NCBI GenBank assembly: GCA_001632425.1
Contig: KV425610.1
Location: 69,487 to 133,486, forward strand
Direction: 5' to 3'
DNA: 64,000 nt
From: Neolentinus lepideus HHB14362 ss-1
Lineage: Eukaryota > Basidiomycota > Agaricomycetes > Gloeophyllales > Gloeophyllaceae
In this document: positions 33,889 to 46,051 of the stretch, one piece after another
Layout of the letters: the number at the start of each line of letters is the position of its first letter
How positions within the stretch are numbered: the first letter of the stretch is position 1
The notes under the pieces: model-generated
Database searches by the model: none
What the model was told of the DNA's origin: nothing
Seen by the model: the letters and a program-made list of their open reading frames with translations, nothing else
Made by a program: the position numbers and the translations under genes

Positions 33889-36800
33889 TTAACGATAACC
33901 ATTGACGAGATCTCTCAACAACGGTCTCCCCTTAAGCACTCCGTCTTCAGCGCTGTGCTTGATCTTTTTCGCTGGTCTATGATTGGTCTCGATGTCATTC
34001 TCCTTTCCATAGCGTCGAGTGTCAAAAGACTCGACAGAACGCTTGCTAGAGACGGAGGTGTCCAGCGTCCGATGTAAAGTGTCCGCTTTCGGTGGAAGGG
34101 TCAGGATCCACCCTTGCTTGTCCATCAGGTCGAAGAATTCCGCGAGTAAAGGCGCTGTTTGCAAGGTTTTCCGTGACCCGAAGATGATCAATTTCGAACG
34201 AGCCCTCGTAAAGGAGACATTCATGCGCCGCCAATCTCTGATTAGCTCTCCGATCTGCCACGAAGGCCATCAGCACATGTTGGAGTCTAGTACAACCCAA
34301 GTCACCCACCTGACTATTGCCATTCGACCGTACCATTGAGATAATAATGCAGTCTTTATCTCTGCCTTGACTTCTATCTGCGGTCAGGATCTCTATATTC
34401 TTCCGAGACTGCAAGAGATGAGACAACAGCTTGATTTGTTGTCGATATAAAGATATGATGCCGATCTGGTCCTCGGAGATCCCGGCAGCAAGAAGCGCAT
34501 CAGTGGTTTGGTGCACTAGTTTGGCCTCGACTTCGTTTTGGACCAAATCTCCTACACGAGTGTCGCAAGCTGGCACCGCATCGGTATCGACGAAGACGGC
34601 TTTGCAGCTAGGACGCAGCAATTTGTGAGTTGGCAATTTTTCATTCGGAGTTCTTTACACTCACCTCTCCGCCATCAGTTTATGCAGCCAGCAGCTCTCC
34701 ACCGGATAACAGCTTGGACGATGAAAAGCTTTTAGAATCTTAGTATTGGGCAGTTGTAAACTTCTTCTGGCTACTTCTTCGGAACCACAGCGCAAACGAT
34801 CCCCGTATATAAGCTTGTTCGAGAGGAGCATGATATCTGAGTTCATCCGATACTGATAGCCAAGGTCCACGACAGCATGAGGATGAGCGTCTGACAGGCG
34901 ACGGAAAAGTGACACGTCCAAACCGCCTCTCTTGGCCGCTACGCTTCGCACCTTGACACTACTTAGCACTGTCAAGCCAAACCGTAATATCACCAACGTA
35001 CCAGGGGAGGAAGCTGAAAGTGATCTCCGACCAGGACGAACTTATCAGCAAATCGCAGTGGGCCAAGGCACGTCGGTAGCGTGATTTGAGACGCTTCATC
35101 AACGATACAATAGTCAAACTTTCGTCGCAGGAAGAGGGGACTACTTTGCTATCAGTACAGGTCCATCTAGTCACGATATCAGAGGCGCTCACTTATCAAT
35201 TGACAGACAGGTGGTTGCAACGACGGGTGGAGTGATAAGTTGATGTTCTAGCTGCTCCACCGTGTTTGCTCGTTGTCTAGCAGCGGAAGTAAACTCTTGG
35301 ACATCTGGGTGGACCTACAAAGTGCAGTGAGTTTATCGAAACCACGGTTTCTGGAACAGTGGGAAGACGGACCTTGTCCACGTTGCCCAGTCTCAGTATA
35401 CCGAAGTCAACATTACCTTTCAGTTTCAGGATAATATTATCCACAGCCGAATGCGTGTACGAAGTGAGCAGTACAGTTCTACCCAAGGATACCAACGCCG
35501 TAATAAGAGTGGCAATAATGGTTGTCTTCCCAGTTCCCGGCATACCCAGTATCAGTGCGTAGTCATGGGCAGTCATGACCTTCTCCATTGCCGCCTTCTG
35601 ATGATCATTCAGGTGTTTGGCGTTAGAGACCAAGGCAGAGCTCTCGTCATCCATGGTATCCTCGAACTCCGGTGGCCTCAGATCCACAGCGAGTTGCAGC
35701 CTTCGCGTGTCACCATCGACATAAAACATTTGCGCCAAGTTATCGCGTATACGCCCCATTCCGCTGAACAGCTCGTCCCTGTCTATCCGGAAAACGACAC
35801 GATCGTCCACGCCGACCGCAGAGCCAAAAGGATCGCATACTCTGCCAGGAGCTTTGGTTTGTGATAAGATAGTGTCGACATTGAGGTCATGGTCTACGCC
35901 CACCACAACTTCTGTCGGAGTCAACTCCGTGATAAAACCTCGCGTCAGGGCCAGCAGATCTGGTTCTACTGAGATCGTAACAGCGTCGCCATGGCTCATA
36001 TGCCCGTTCAGAAGAGAAGTGGTCTCTTTCTCTGATTTTCTGACAAACCGGTACGTATGTTGATGTATCCTGCTTTCCTTCTGGCCAGCTGCAAGGGGTG
36101 GCGAAGGTCGGTACGAAGTATCCATCACCATATTGGCAAAGCAGCGGCCCTTGGTCTCCCGCTCCTTTGCCGTCAAAGTCCATAACTCCTTTCGAAATCG
36201 CACAAGATCTTCTTCTTCAAGAGAAATTAGACCTTCCCACTTCTTGAAGAAATCAAGTTGACTTGGGGTAAGGTGAGAGGTCTTCAGGGCGTAGACGTCC
36301 GCTATCGGTGAACTATGGTCCTCGACGTTCTCAACGGCCTGAACGGAGCATTACAGTCAGCGGGTCTGCACTCCAAGACGAACGAGTTTTGTAAACGACC
36401 TTTCTAAAGAGCATGCAGGTGTCCAATGCGTAACAACGTTTACATGTCCTCTCATCATCGATAGTCGGAGGTAAAAACGACTCGAAACCAGCCGTCTCCC
36501 CAGATTCCTTAACTATCCTATCTTCTTTCTTGATTCCAGCCATCCGATGACGCTGCATCATGTAGCACGCGATCTCGTTCCTAGCTAGTATCAAGCCTTT
36601 CAGCTCAAGCCTAGCCGCAGGAACTCTGACAACCTCCTCGGTGTGCGTATAAAATAGCAGTCCGGACGGTACCTCCGACTTGTACCGTTCTGCCATTAGC
36701 AACGTATACAGCATCGTTTGCGCACGATGCTCCATCCCAGCAACGACGCGACCGGTCTTCAGTTCCAGTGGCATCGGGTAGCTCTTCGTCTCAGGTTTCG

Positions 36801-38567
36801 CGAAAGGAGAAGCACGTTCCTCGATAATTGCCTGAACGGATGCGTCCAGCTTTCCTTTGAGACCCCAAGTGGGCGACCAGATGTCCTCTTCCACGTCGTG
36901 CAGTTTGGAGATCGCGAGCAATGACTTCTGGTTCTCCGATGCCCGCGTATTTGTTAAGATTGCGTCAGCCTAGATACTTATCAGCCCAGATCTGCAGCGC
37001 CACGTCTAGGACGGTACCTTTGGAACCTGAGACATATACCTTGCGGCAAACGTCTGCAGACCCTTCGCCCGGCCCTTCACTTCGCGCTTTGCTGCGTTCA
37101 CATCCATCCCGATCTTAACGAGCTCGCCCAGACCCTTCCGCACCACCTCATCAATGCGCTCATCGATCCACCTCTCCTCCCACTTGTTATGGCTCAGACA
37201 TGCTTGCATGACCTCGTGGAGCATGTTTCCCCAGACCAATGCAGGGGTCACGTCGGAGGTTGAACGGACTAGACTAGATAGTATGGGTTTACGGCGGCAT
37301 TGGGGAGCATTGGCAATTGCCGTCGCTGTCAAGAGGATGTCAGGATGGTGTATAAAGTAGTTGGCTTTAGATGTGACGCTGATCGTGGCTTCAGGGGAGC
37401 TCGAGGACGATGCAGTGAAGCGCTCGAATTTGCCTATGACATTAACAGTGTCGCCTGTGGCGGAAGTTATTCAAATAGTTCGTATATAATCGAAGATTTG
37501 ACCAACCGATGCGGACGTCTGACTGGGACCACTCGTCACAAAGTACAATAGAACAGCAACACTTTGTTGGCTCCGTTATTACGGTTAAAGTCTAGGTAAA
37601 TTGTTAGTCACTACTCGTAATCGATTGACTGGATTATCAGCCTGGCGCCGGGCAATCAAAGAGTTGTGCCACATCAGCTCCTCATGCTTCGAGGGCGTGC
37701 CCCAGTGAATTCCCACAGAGATGTCTGAGGTCTGTGTCGCATCCTGTGACTTCATCGAACCATCCAGCTAGTTGCACCTCGCTCCGTTACAGCGAGTGCA
37801 CTCTAGCCTGTGTGTGGTACATCGATGCCAATCAACAATGTCCCTGTCGTGCTGTGCAAGGCTCTTTCGGAGTCCAGCAATCGTATCTCGATCGTGTAAC
37901 AGAATCGAAGGCCGGTTGATAAACCTCTGGTCCGACCGGATTTGGGGGTTGGACCGCCATCCAACTCGCCCACAGGGCGATCATTTCTGCGTCGGCTGCT
38001 GGTTTCCAACGCACAAGGAGTCTGCATGCTGGTACGTCTCGGGACAGAGACAGTCCAACCGGAAGAGAACAGAAAGAGTTACGTACCTTACAGCATCTTC
38101 CGTTAAGAGATGATTCTTGAACTTGGTCTACTGTGCACCGTGTGCACGGTTCTGGGGTATATTGTAGTTCAGGTGTTACGTTCTGCGGCTTTTTCTCATC
38201 AATTAGAAGCTATTATAACGTGTTTAGAGAAAGTATCCCACACCTGCCGGATGGGTTTCGCTTTCTTTGGAGTCAGGAAATCATATTCCATGTCGTCCCA
38301 GTCCCAGTCTTCGGCGCCGCGGACAAGAATATTCACGCTCAAGTCAGCTCCATCAACCGCCTCACTGTCTTCTAGTTTAACTTCGTCTCTTGAGACAGGT
38401 TTTACATCAGTCTTATGCTTCGTAGGTGTCCGAGGAATAGGAACATTTTCTTGGACTTCCGTCTTGAAGGGTGATGAACACAGTGTGAGTGAGGTATCGT
38501 CACAACCACCTAAAAGATCAGCCATAAAAGAAGCCTCCTCGTCGGTGGTTGGTTTCTTAGGAAGCAT
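33889..38567 (-). CDS. DNA2: DNA replication helicase/nuclease Dna2
   Basis: Dna2 trims long Okazaki flaps and resects breaks in the nucleus. ATG 38567 starts [20 protein letters not shown]. The first iron-sulfur cysteine region is [13 protein letters not shown] (about 38160-38120). After an interruption come [13 protein letters not shown] and [12 protein letters not shown]. The RecB/Cas4-type nuclease has [49 protein letters not shown] and the cysteine triad [10 protein letters not shown]. The helicase half has Walker [36 protein letters not shown], a Walker B region around 35050-35110, [38 protein letters not shown] and [19 protein letters not shown]. It ends with a basic tail ([14 protein letters not shown]). 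There are about twelve introns. Coding status of about 425 bp at 37551-37975 is unclear. Confidence 0.9.
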
Positions 38568-39055
38568 CGCTGGCTACCGAAGTTGTTGTCGCCGTCGAGA
38601 GCGACGCGAGGTCGCGTCCTGCACACGCGATCGGGTCGCGCAGACAGGCTGAGGAGGAGAAGAGCGAGAGAAAATTGGAGGCCAACGGTAGCTCAGTGTC
38701 CCAAATATGCGTCGCAGGCAGCGGTACTTTGTGGTCGCGTCGAACTCGCATATATATAATATATTGACGTATGGCGACGGGGAAGCTCACGTGACCGTGT
38801 CGTGTCTTAATGAGTCTTCGGGCCATGCCGTCTATTGTCCGTTAGGTACGGCCACAGAATGCTGTGTACGATATTGATTCTCTTCCTAGCATTGCATCAA
38901 GTGATTTGTTCTGACTTTCTCATTGTATCATCTATTCCCTCCTTATACGTCCAACGCTGCTCGTTGGGCAGAACCTTACTGCAGCTCTTCTTCATCATAA
39001 TCAGTTCTGTGCAGCGCATCGAGAAGCCGCGCTCATATTCCACTACATTAACTAT
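38568..39055. other. DNA2 upstream region
   Basis: A TATA-rich stretch near 38750-38766 lies about 185 bp before the DNA2 ATG. Nothing else is recognised. Confidence 0.4.
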
Positions 39056-39290
39056 GCCCTTCTCTATTCCTCTGTCTTTCTTTGTCTTAACGCCACGACG
39101 TGTTCCGATCCCTACCTCTGAACAGTCGTACTTACATATGGAACCCGAAGAGGAACAGGAAGTAGACGCCCTGGGGCGCGAGTGGGAATGGGAGGATGGC
39201 GCGCTCGATACCGTGGGCAGACGGAGAGCCAAGATGAGACTTACCTGGGGAGGTCTTCGATTGAAGAGGGAGCCTGAAAGGCAAGCATGA
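39056..39290 (+). CDS. Possible small hypothetical protein
   Basis: An open frame from ATG 39056 (MPFSIPLSFFVLTPRRVPIP) continues through an acidic EPEEEQEVDALGREWEWEDG segment to a basic end (RRRAKMRLTWGGLRLKRE), 77 residues. No family is recognised. It may continue through unrecognised splicing into open frames at 39298-39572. It may also be chance. Confidence 0.3.
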
Positions 39291-39843
39291 CCATCTCGTG
39301 CTCAAGTCCGTCTGGACCAGGCCTCATTCCTCTTCCAGGGCGCTTCCCCCACATCCCGCTACTCTTGGCTCAGATCCGAAGTGGCGCAAAGGACTATCGC
39401 GTATTTCGCTACACCTTTCCCTCAAGAAATCCCGTACAAGCGGAGAAGAGCCAGGAAGATCCTTCTTCGATTCCAATTAATCGAGACCCGTCCTAGACGA
39501 CGGCCCATCTCGCTCGTTAATCCCCGCTGTTTTAATGCGGGAGCCCCACGATCCCTGTTTATGGTTGCTTGAATTTCCTGTAATTTATCCCTATGTTGGC
39601 TTTTTGGTATGTTTGCTCTCCTCGGATTACTTGGTCGGATTGCTCTCGTTTTGCTGTGCAGAATCTTTATCAGATCTCTTCTTTTTTGGAGCTATCGCGC
39701 ATTTAATGATCCAGAGTTGTATTACATTGCGATTATGGAATAAAGGACAGATACGTAGTATAATTGCGAGCGGTTGTCGTATGATTACGGGTCCAGAAAT
39801 TGTGATATAGATGTGTATAAAGAGACCAGCTCCTTGATCATCT
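39291..39843. other. Intergenic, open frames without motifs
   Basis: Short + frames (39298-39572) have coding-like composition but no start or family signature. The rest is AT-rich. Confidence 0.35.
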
Positions 39844-40830
39844 CTATGTGCATTCAAGTTTTACACTTTTCACGACCGCTTCCATTCTCCTTGGGACGTT
39901 CTTCCAGTCAATAGGTCCGTGAGCCCAAGCTGCCGTACCGGCGGGACTAGACGCGTCCCAGATACCTAGCTGTATCCGGGTCGGGTGAGAGGAGGGGAAA
40001 TGCTGAACACCGTGATACATGGTTTGGTCTGAGAAGATATGAGAGTGCTTCATTGAATACACAACTGTCTTCTCACCTTTCCGGAGGGTTCGGATGTCTT
40101 TGCCGTCGACGCTCCATATTATACGTTCCGCATTCCAGTCAATGCTGTATGAATGGACAGTCTGCGAACTCACCATGTTCAGACTATCTACATGGAAGTT
40201 TCGGTATCACACTGACCTTGGTAGTTCCGTCTGGGATGTCATCTACGCTGCTGAACACACCGTACAAAGGCCCGCGATCATTAGGCTTCGGCGCGAAGAT
40301 ATTGGACTGGAAATGAGATGGGTCGCTGCCTAGAAGTTCGATATCCATTTCGTCCCCTTCGTCCGCTACACATAGCATGCACGTAAGGTTCAGCATTCGA
40401 GACTCATGGTTGCCAGACTCACCGATCAGGATAGCAGCCGTCACCACTCCAGGAATAGTCGGAGCAATAAGCTCGTAAGTGACCTTCCCGTATCTTCAAC
40501 AAAACGCGTAGTAAGACCAAAGCAGGCTGAACACCATAACTGCTTAGGTACTTACAGAAATGCGAAAGTGGAATTAAATGTTGCGCCATCCGCAACTTTG
40601 TCGTTCACGCCATCCTTCGTCCGAACATCTCCTCCAGGCCTTTCCAAGTACATATGTAGGCCTCCGTCACTGACATCATATGAGTCTGAATGGCTGATGG
40701 GAACAAGTTCGCGGGGGAGGAAAGAGTCCGCGAAAGTGATATAGAGTGGTTGGCAATCTGCGGCTCGAGGTTTCGGTAGGTGTGCCGCATTAACGAGGAG
40801 AGAGGAGAGTAGAAGCAAAATTAAGGACAT
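39844..40830 (-). CDS. Secreted GH16 glycoside hydrolase/transglycosylase
   Basis: Predicted extracellular beta-glucan-active enzyme, probably cell-wall remodelling of the CRH-like GH16 type. ATG 40830 starts a signal peptide, MSLILLLLSSLLVNAAHLPK. Blocks follow in order: ADCQPLYITFADSFLP, SYDVSDGGLHMYLERPGGDV, then after an intron RYGKVTYELIAPTIPGVVTA, and after another DEGDEMDIELLGSDPSHFQS. The motif E-M-D-I-E is the catalytic ExDxE of GH16. Later come VHSYSIDWNAERIIWSVDGK and HPTRIQLGIWDASSPAGTAA with AWAHGPIDW. It ends VVKSVKLECT at 39844, with no GPI-type tail or carbohydrate-binding module. About 250 residues across several introns, a normal size for the catalytic domain. Confidence 0.85.
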
Positions 40831-41592
40831 GTAAGTACTGATTAGAGTGATATAGGGTATGTAATTATGCGGAAAATCGAAATGTGGGTCCGAGAAGAGA
40901 CTGACGCGAGTGTTCGAATTGGCGCGGCGGGCCGGGTCCTAGTAGGTGCCATCACGTGCGGGGCACGTGACTTCATGTGGCGCCACTCATGAATCTGTGC
41001 TCCTCTAGGGTTCACACCTCATCTAAATTTATTGTGACATTATGTAGCCCATGTCCTAAGTTGTAGCGGGCCACCGCAATATGACCACCCCGATCGCAGC
41101 TCGCACCCAATTGTGACTTGTGCCACATCAGCACTAGGGCCTCTCCCCAACAGCATGAAGTTGTATAGTGTCTCGCACCATATTGATTCTGTGTCTACTT
41201 TCCCCGTATCCTTTTTTATTTACATTTTTTTGATAATATTCTTGTTGCTCATCTCCCACATTCTAGCTTCGAGTTGGATTGAACTAAGGTATCATCGTTA
41301 GCTTCGCATAACGACAACGTATCTTCCGAATGAATATGTTCTTTATCTATACCAGAAAGAATTACAAATGCATATATATATGGACCTCGTGTGCGCAAGT
41401 CCATCTCAACTCCTCCCCGAGTCTCAGTATTCAGTCTCAAATATTCACGTAGTTACGAGGAATAGGTAGTCAACATATATGTCGCCAAGATTGTATGTAT
41501 GGAAGCTGCATAGCACTTATAAAACAACCTGAACCACGTCCACCGGGCCCTTCAAGGCCCCCGTTCCCTGGATGCATCTTGTATGGAGTTAT
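40831..41592. other. Intergenic
   Basis: GH16 upstream region plus the 3' flank of the membrane gene. It holds CACGTG at 40964-40969 and the segment 41106-41129 that resembles 29354-29377. No gene is recognised. Confidence 0.4.
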
Positions 41593-42963
41593 TCAAACCG
41601 CGGCATGTGCTTCAGCCACAGCACTCCCATCTTCAGCGTTCTTCAGGTTTTCATCGTCATCGACGAGACGGATGGTTTCCGAAGAAGATTCAAAGACGAT
41701 TTTACAGGATCTGTTGAAGCGCTTGGGATAAATAACGTGCGGCACGAGTTGCGGAAAGAATCAAGACTTACAAGAATATCGTGTAGAGATAGTACAGCAG
41801 CTGTATCACACTTCGTGCAAGAATCACAAACCCTGCAATGATGGTAAAGACCCGGGTGAGTTTCTCTGGTCCCCGCCAATCTCGCGGGTCCTTAGCGATG
41901 AGAACGACTGCAGCCGATCCCAGAAGGCAGACGAGCCCATCCATGATAGTTATAGCGAAAGGAATACTGAGCTGAACAAGAGCAAGTGAAGTAAGCAACC
42001 GATTTGAAGCCGAATTCCATCACTCACATAGTTTCTGAAGTACACCACCATTATGATCTCAAATACGATCGAGGAATTAAGTAGAATCAAGAGGAGGAAT
42101 CCGTCGTGGAAGGCAGTGATGACAGCCACAATAGCAAGAACAAGTTGTGCAATACGAACAGTGCCTAATACTGCGTTTTTGAATGAGGTTATGAGTACTT
42201 CTTCCAGACCCCGTACGGAACGATCAGTGGCATCGGCAAAGAGGTTCCGAATGTCGAAGCTGTCAACGTCTGCTTCAGAAAAGTTAAATACACCGCCGGG
42301 GTTATCTTGTGGGTGCTGTACGGTCAACCTTCCGGCGGGTGAGAGGGTGAGCACGGTGGGTGAGCACGGTTAGGGTATCATCCTAAGGCAAATATTGACT
42401 CACTTCAATGCGATAAGAGCTAGTCGCAGGAACTGGAAGACGCCGCGGAGTATAGTTGCTATAGCACCAATAGCTGCAGCAGTGTTGGCAAGATTGGCAT
42501 GCTGCGGGACGATGGAAAGTGTCCATGTAATAACAGTTGTTATACAGAAGAGCACTTCAAGCAGGGTGGCCCCGGACAACAGGAACCTCTATAGGTCAAA
42601 AGTCATCCAACGGCAAGTGTATGTGGACTGGTGCATTACAGCTTACCTGCCCCTTATATGAAGTCCTCAAGTAGACTTCGGCGAGGGTACTCGAATTGAC
42701 GATGGCTTGGACAAAGTAGAACATGAAAGGCAGACCCCGCCAAGAATAAGAGTCCAATAAAGCAGTAACGACAAGAGGGATGGCCGAAGCCCATAGAGCC
42801 AGGTAGAACGCAAAGTACGCTCCGGGACATTTGAGTCGGTTGAGCGCATCCTCGAGGCTCGGAATACTGCAGAATTGGATTACGATTAGTAGCTAGTGAT
42901 ATGCTAAGAGACATACTTGAGCTGAATGACAACTCTGCTGTTATGTTGCTCGGGGGCGGGCAT
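41593..42963 (-). CDS. Multi-span membrane protein, tandem copy A
   Basis: Unrecognised membrane protein. Six exons read by frame (42963-42917, 42866-42647, 42588-42404, 42328-42028, 41971-41772, 41722-41593) total 1083 nt, 360 residues, with all phases consistent. It starts MPAPEQHNSRVVIQLNIPS. Then SLEDALNRLKCPGAYFAFYL begins the first of about seven hydrophobic helices (ALWASAIPLVVTALL; FYFVQAIVNSSTLAEVYL; LLEVLFCITTVITWTLSIV; IGAIATILRGVFQFLRLALI; RIAQLVLAIVAVITAFHDGF; ITIMDGLVCLLGSAAVVL; FTIIAGFVILARSVIQLLYY). A soluble loop (FSEADVDSFDIRNLFADATD) sits mid-protein. The C-terminus is acidic. Copy B at 43682-45055 has the same order and exon phases from exon 2 on. Confidence 0.75.
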
Positions 42964-43681
42964 GTTCTGGACAGTACTGACTGACAACCGATGACCGCTG
43001 TGCCTTTATGACTATGCTGTGAAGTCTGCGCAGTGATATCTGATATCTGATAGATATCAATAGTCGGAATGTGTTTGCACAGACTACAATTTCCTAGTAT
43101 ATAATGACAGCGCTTACCTATCTCACTCAAGGTTATCTCACTCAAGGCTATCCAACCCGAGTCTTCTCTGATTGCCTGACTCCACGCAGAGCACTATGAG
43201 TAGTGAGGGTACCGGCTGAGGCTAAGCGCAAGCTCCGTCGATGTTGCCTGGCGCGCAGGCAGTCACGTAAAGTGACAATATATCTCGCGAGGACCGAGAT
43301 AGAGACTATCCATTCCGACTCGGAGCAACACTGGCATAGCAACGGCATAGGGTCCTAAATGTAATATCATGGTATAGCCTCCTTCATGCAGTGCCTCGGA
43401 GCGAACTACGAACTGGCAGGCACCTGATCAAACCCATTTCGGGGTATGTGAATTCCGTGCTCAGACTCAAAAAGCTGTCGCCATTCGGCTTCAGTCACGA
43501 GCGCCTGTTCCTCAAGTCTGGCCGGATGACTGTTATAACGAGTCCCCAACACATCTACATGATGGCGGCTTACGCAAGAGACAATGTTAAGTGTACGGAA
43601 GACATAAGCGCAGGGGCCACATGCCTTTCCTCGCACTACCAACCACGCAGAACCGCGACATCTCTGGTCCCGCTATTCATA
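42964..43681. other. Spacer between tandem copies A and B
   Basis: Promoter of copy A and 3' flank of copy B. Two GGTTATCTCACTCAAGG-like 17-bp neighbours occur at about 43123-43150 (TATCTCACTCAAGG repeated). No gene is recognised. Confidence 0.4.
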
Positions 43682-45055
43682 TCATACAGGATTTCCAGAT
43701 TCTTCTGCCACACTAGAATTTCCCGGCTCGTTCTGGTCATCCTCTGGCAGGCAAATTGCAGGTGAAGAGAGTGCCTTGAAAGACCTAATTTACAGTTAGA
43801 CGGACTCAGTTCCAAAGCACAAATATCACTGGCAGGATTCACCGGTTCATCTTGAACAAAAAATATGAGAGCTGGATAACGCTTCTCGCTAGAATCACAT
43901 AGCCCGCATATATGGTCATGATTTCTGCAATAGGAATCCCGTGCCAAGACCTGGGAATGTCCAGGCGTATGAAGATCAATGCGACCACTCCCTCAATTGT
44001 TACGAGAACGTCCATGACCGTGATAAGCACTGGAGTCCTGAGCTAGATACGACAGAAAGCACTTCAGCCATGGACTACACTTTATTACATATCACTCACA
44101 TATTGTTTGAAGCAGACGACGGTCTCGAACATCATCGACAACACCAAAAGGGTCACCAGGATGGTTCGAGCCTTATAAGCTTCGACGGCGATGATAGCAA
44201 GGACCAGCTGAGCAATGCGGATTGTGCCTTCCAAGCCGCTTCTGAGCGAATTTGCGAGCACTTCTTCAACATTCTTGGGAGGGTGAGTGGAACGGAACGC
44301 TTTACGGATAGCAAAGTTGTCAATGTCAACATCAGTGTTGTCGGTACTGGTCTGTTGGCCCATAATCCCAACACTTTCAATAAATAAAGTAAGCACAGGA
44401 AAGCGAAAGAAAGACGAGTCACAGGACGCTATAGGGAGTGAGAGCTGAGTTTGCGAAACTCACTTCAGAGCGACGAAAGCGACCCGCAAGCACTGGGATA
44501 TGCTGCGCACGAGCAGGACCAGAATCCCAACAAGCGCGGCATAGACACCGACGAAGTTCCAGGAAAGAATGGCAGAGAGCGCCCACGTAACGATAGTGCA
44601 CACACAAACGAAAATTTCTGGTATACATGCCCAGGATGACCAGAATCTCTGCGAAGTAGTTCGTTCATGTATGGTGCTAGCTTGAGTACCAGCCCTCGAT
44701 CAGCAGCTCACCGATCCAGTCAAGGCTGCTCTCGCAAATATTTCGAGAAGAGTGCAAATGCTGATGATGTTGCGAATGGTGTAGAAGCTGCCGGGAAGCT
44801 GCCAGTAATATCGGGCCATGAAACTTGCCACCACGAGAGGGACGCATAGAGCCCAAAGGACTAAGTAGAAGCAGAGATATGGCCATAGGTGCTCAAGTCG
44901 ATTCAATGGGTCCCTTATCCTCGGGATCCTGTGAAACTGCTCGGTAGTGAACGCAACAACTTCTGACTAACGACGTACTAGATTTGGACCACAATCGGGT
45001 TATTCGCATCCTCCCGTTGTGTGGGACGAACCTCCTCAGAACTACCGCTAGGCAT
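43682..45055 (-). CDS. Multi-span membrane protein, tandem copy B
   Basis: Paralogue of copy A. ATG 45055 starts MPSGSSEEVRPTQREDANNP. Matching segments are RIPRIRDPLNRLEHLWPYL, VLWALCVPLVVASFMARYYW, ISICTLLEIFARAALTGS, EIFVCVCTIVTWALSAILSW, VRSISQCLRVAFVALK, a loop with TDNTDVDIDNFAIRKAF and NVEEVLANSLRSGLEGT, then RIAQLVLAIIAVEAYKA, VLITVMDVLVTIEGVVALIF and IYAGYVILARSVIQLSYFLF. Exons 2-6 keep the phases of copy A. At the first junction the copy-A-like splice would make TAG. A donor 12 nt earlier (after ATTGTG) with the acceptor before CAGTTTCAC avoids this, so exon 1 is uncertain. Direction and spacing indicate tandem duplication. Confidence 0.65.
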
Positions 45056-46051
45056 AATGAAGATCGAATATGAATGTTGCCGATAATGCTGGGACAGAAT
45101 AGACTTGCGGGCGCGCCTCCTCAATGAAACCGAGTAGGCGAGCAACTAGGACAGAACTTGGGATGGCACCTTTCGCCCTTTTGAGCAAAAGTGCTCCTAA
45201 ATATATTGTTGCAACGTAAACATTGCTGTCATGTGTTAGACGGAATGAATCATCTCCTAAGAGATATTTGAGTTCCGCAGTGATAGCACAGCTCAGTGTA
45301 TGAAGGGCCCGTACTGACGCTGTTATGTGATGCGCTCGTATCTTAGACAGAAGGTATCAGCATGATCCAATCGGCGCAGCAAGTTGATCCAGATGCCAAC
45401 ATTCCGAGAAGATATAATCATTCTCGAAGGCAGATGATGGAGGAGCTGAGCCGCAACCTTAAGTCCAAAGAAGATGGGGTTGTGATCCGAGCGAAATGCT
45501 GCGAGGTGCGGAGAAGGTTAAGTGGAAGACCATGGACGTATCCCGTCCAAGCCATTCTTCCTCTTTTGCGGGCCTATCCATAAGACACGGGCGGAGCATC
45601 GTAGTCTGACCTTCATGTTTACAAGATCAAGCTTCAAGCTTCGTGTAACGGGCACTGTTGCTGCGAGACCGCGCCCAGCACCTGATAGACTATAGCGAGA
45701 CTGAGAGAGACTCGAGAAGGACTAAGAGAGCAAGAAAGGTGTCAAGTTACTGGCGTCGGCAAGAAAAAGACCTACTATTGCTAATTAACTACAGCAGCGC
45801 ACGATCATCGAAATGCAAAGTCAGACGCGAGTTGTGGCAACGCGTTCCATGAAATACATACGTCTGAAACGTTGATAGAGGACGCAAACCAATCCAGCGG
45901 CCGCTAGTCCATGTACGTCCTTGCTGCGAACGCAGTACTGCCCTGCTCTTCCCAACAATAAATACACCCTGCCTGCAGCACACTACTTGAATTATTCTAT
46001 GACTTTGGAATCGCAGAAAGCAGGTGAGTTGAGGGTTTTCACTCTGGAACA
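45056..46051. other. Divergent intergenic region
   Basis: Between the 5' end of copy B (-) and the F-box gene (+). An open frame at 45362-45583 lacks motifs. No gene is supported. Confidence 0.4.
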
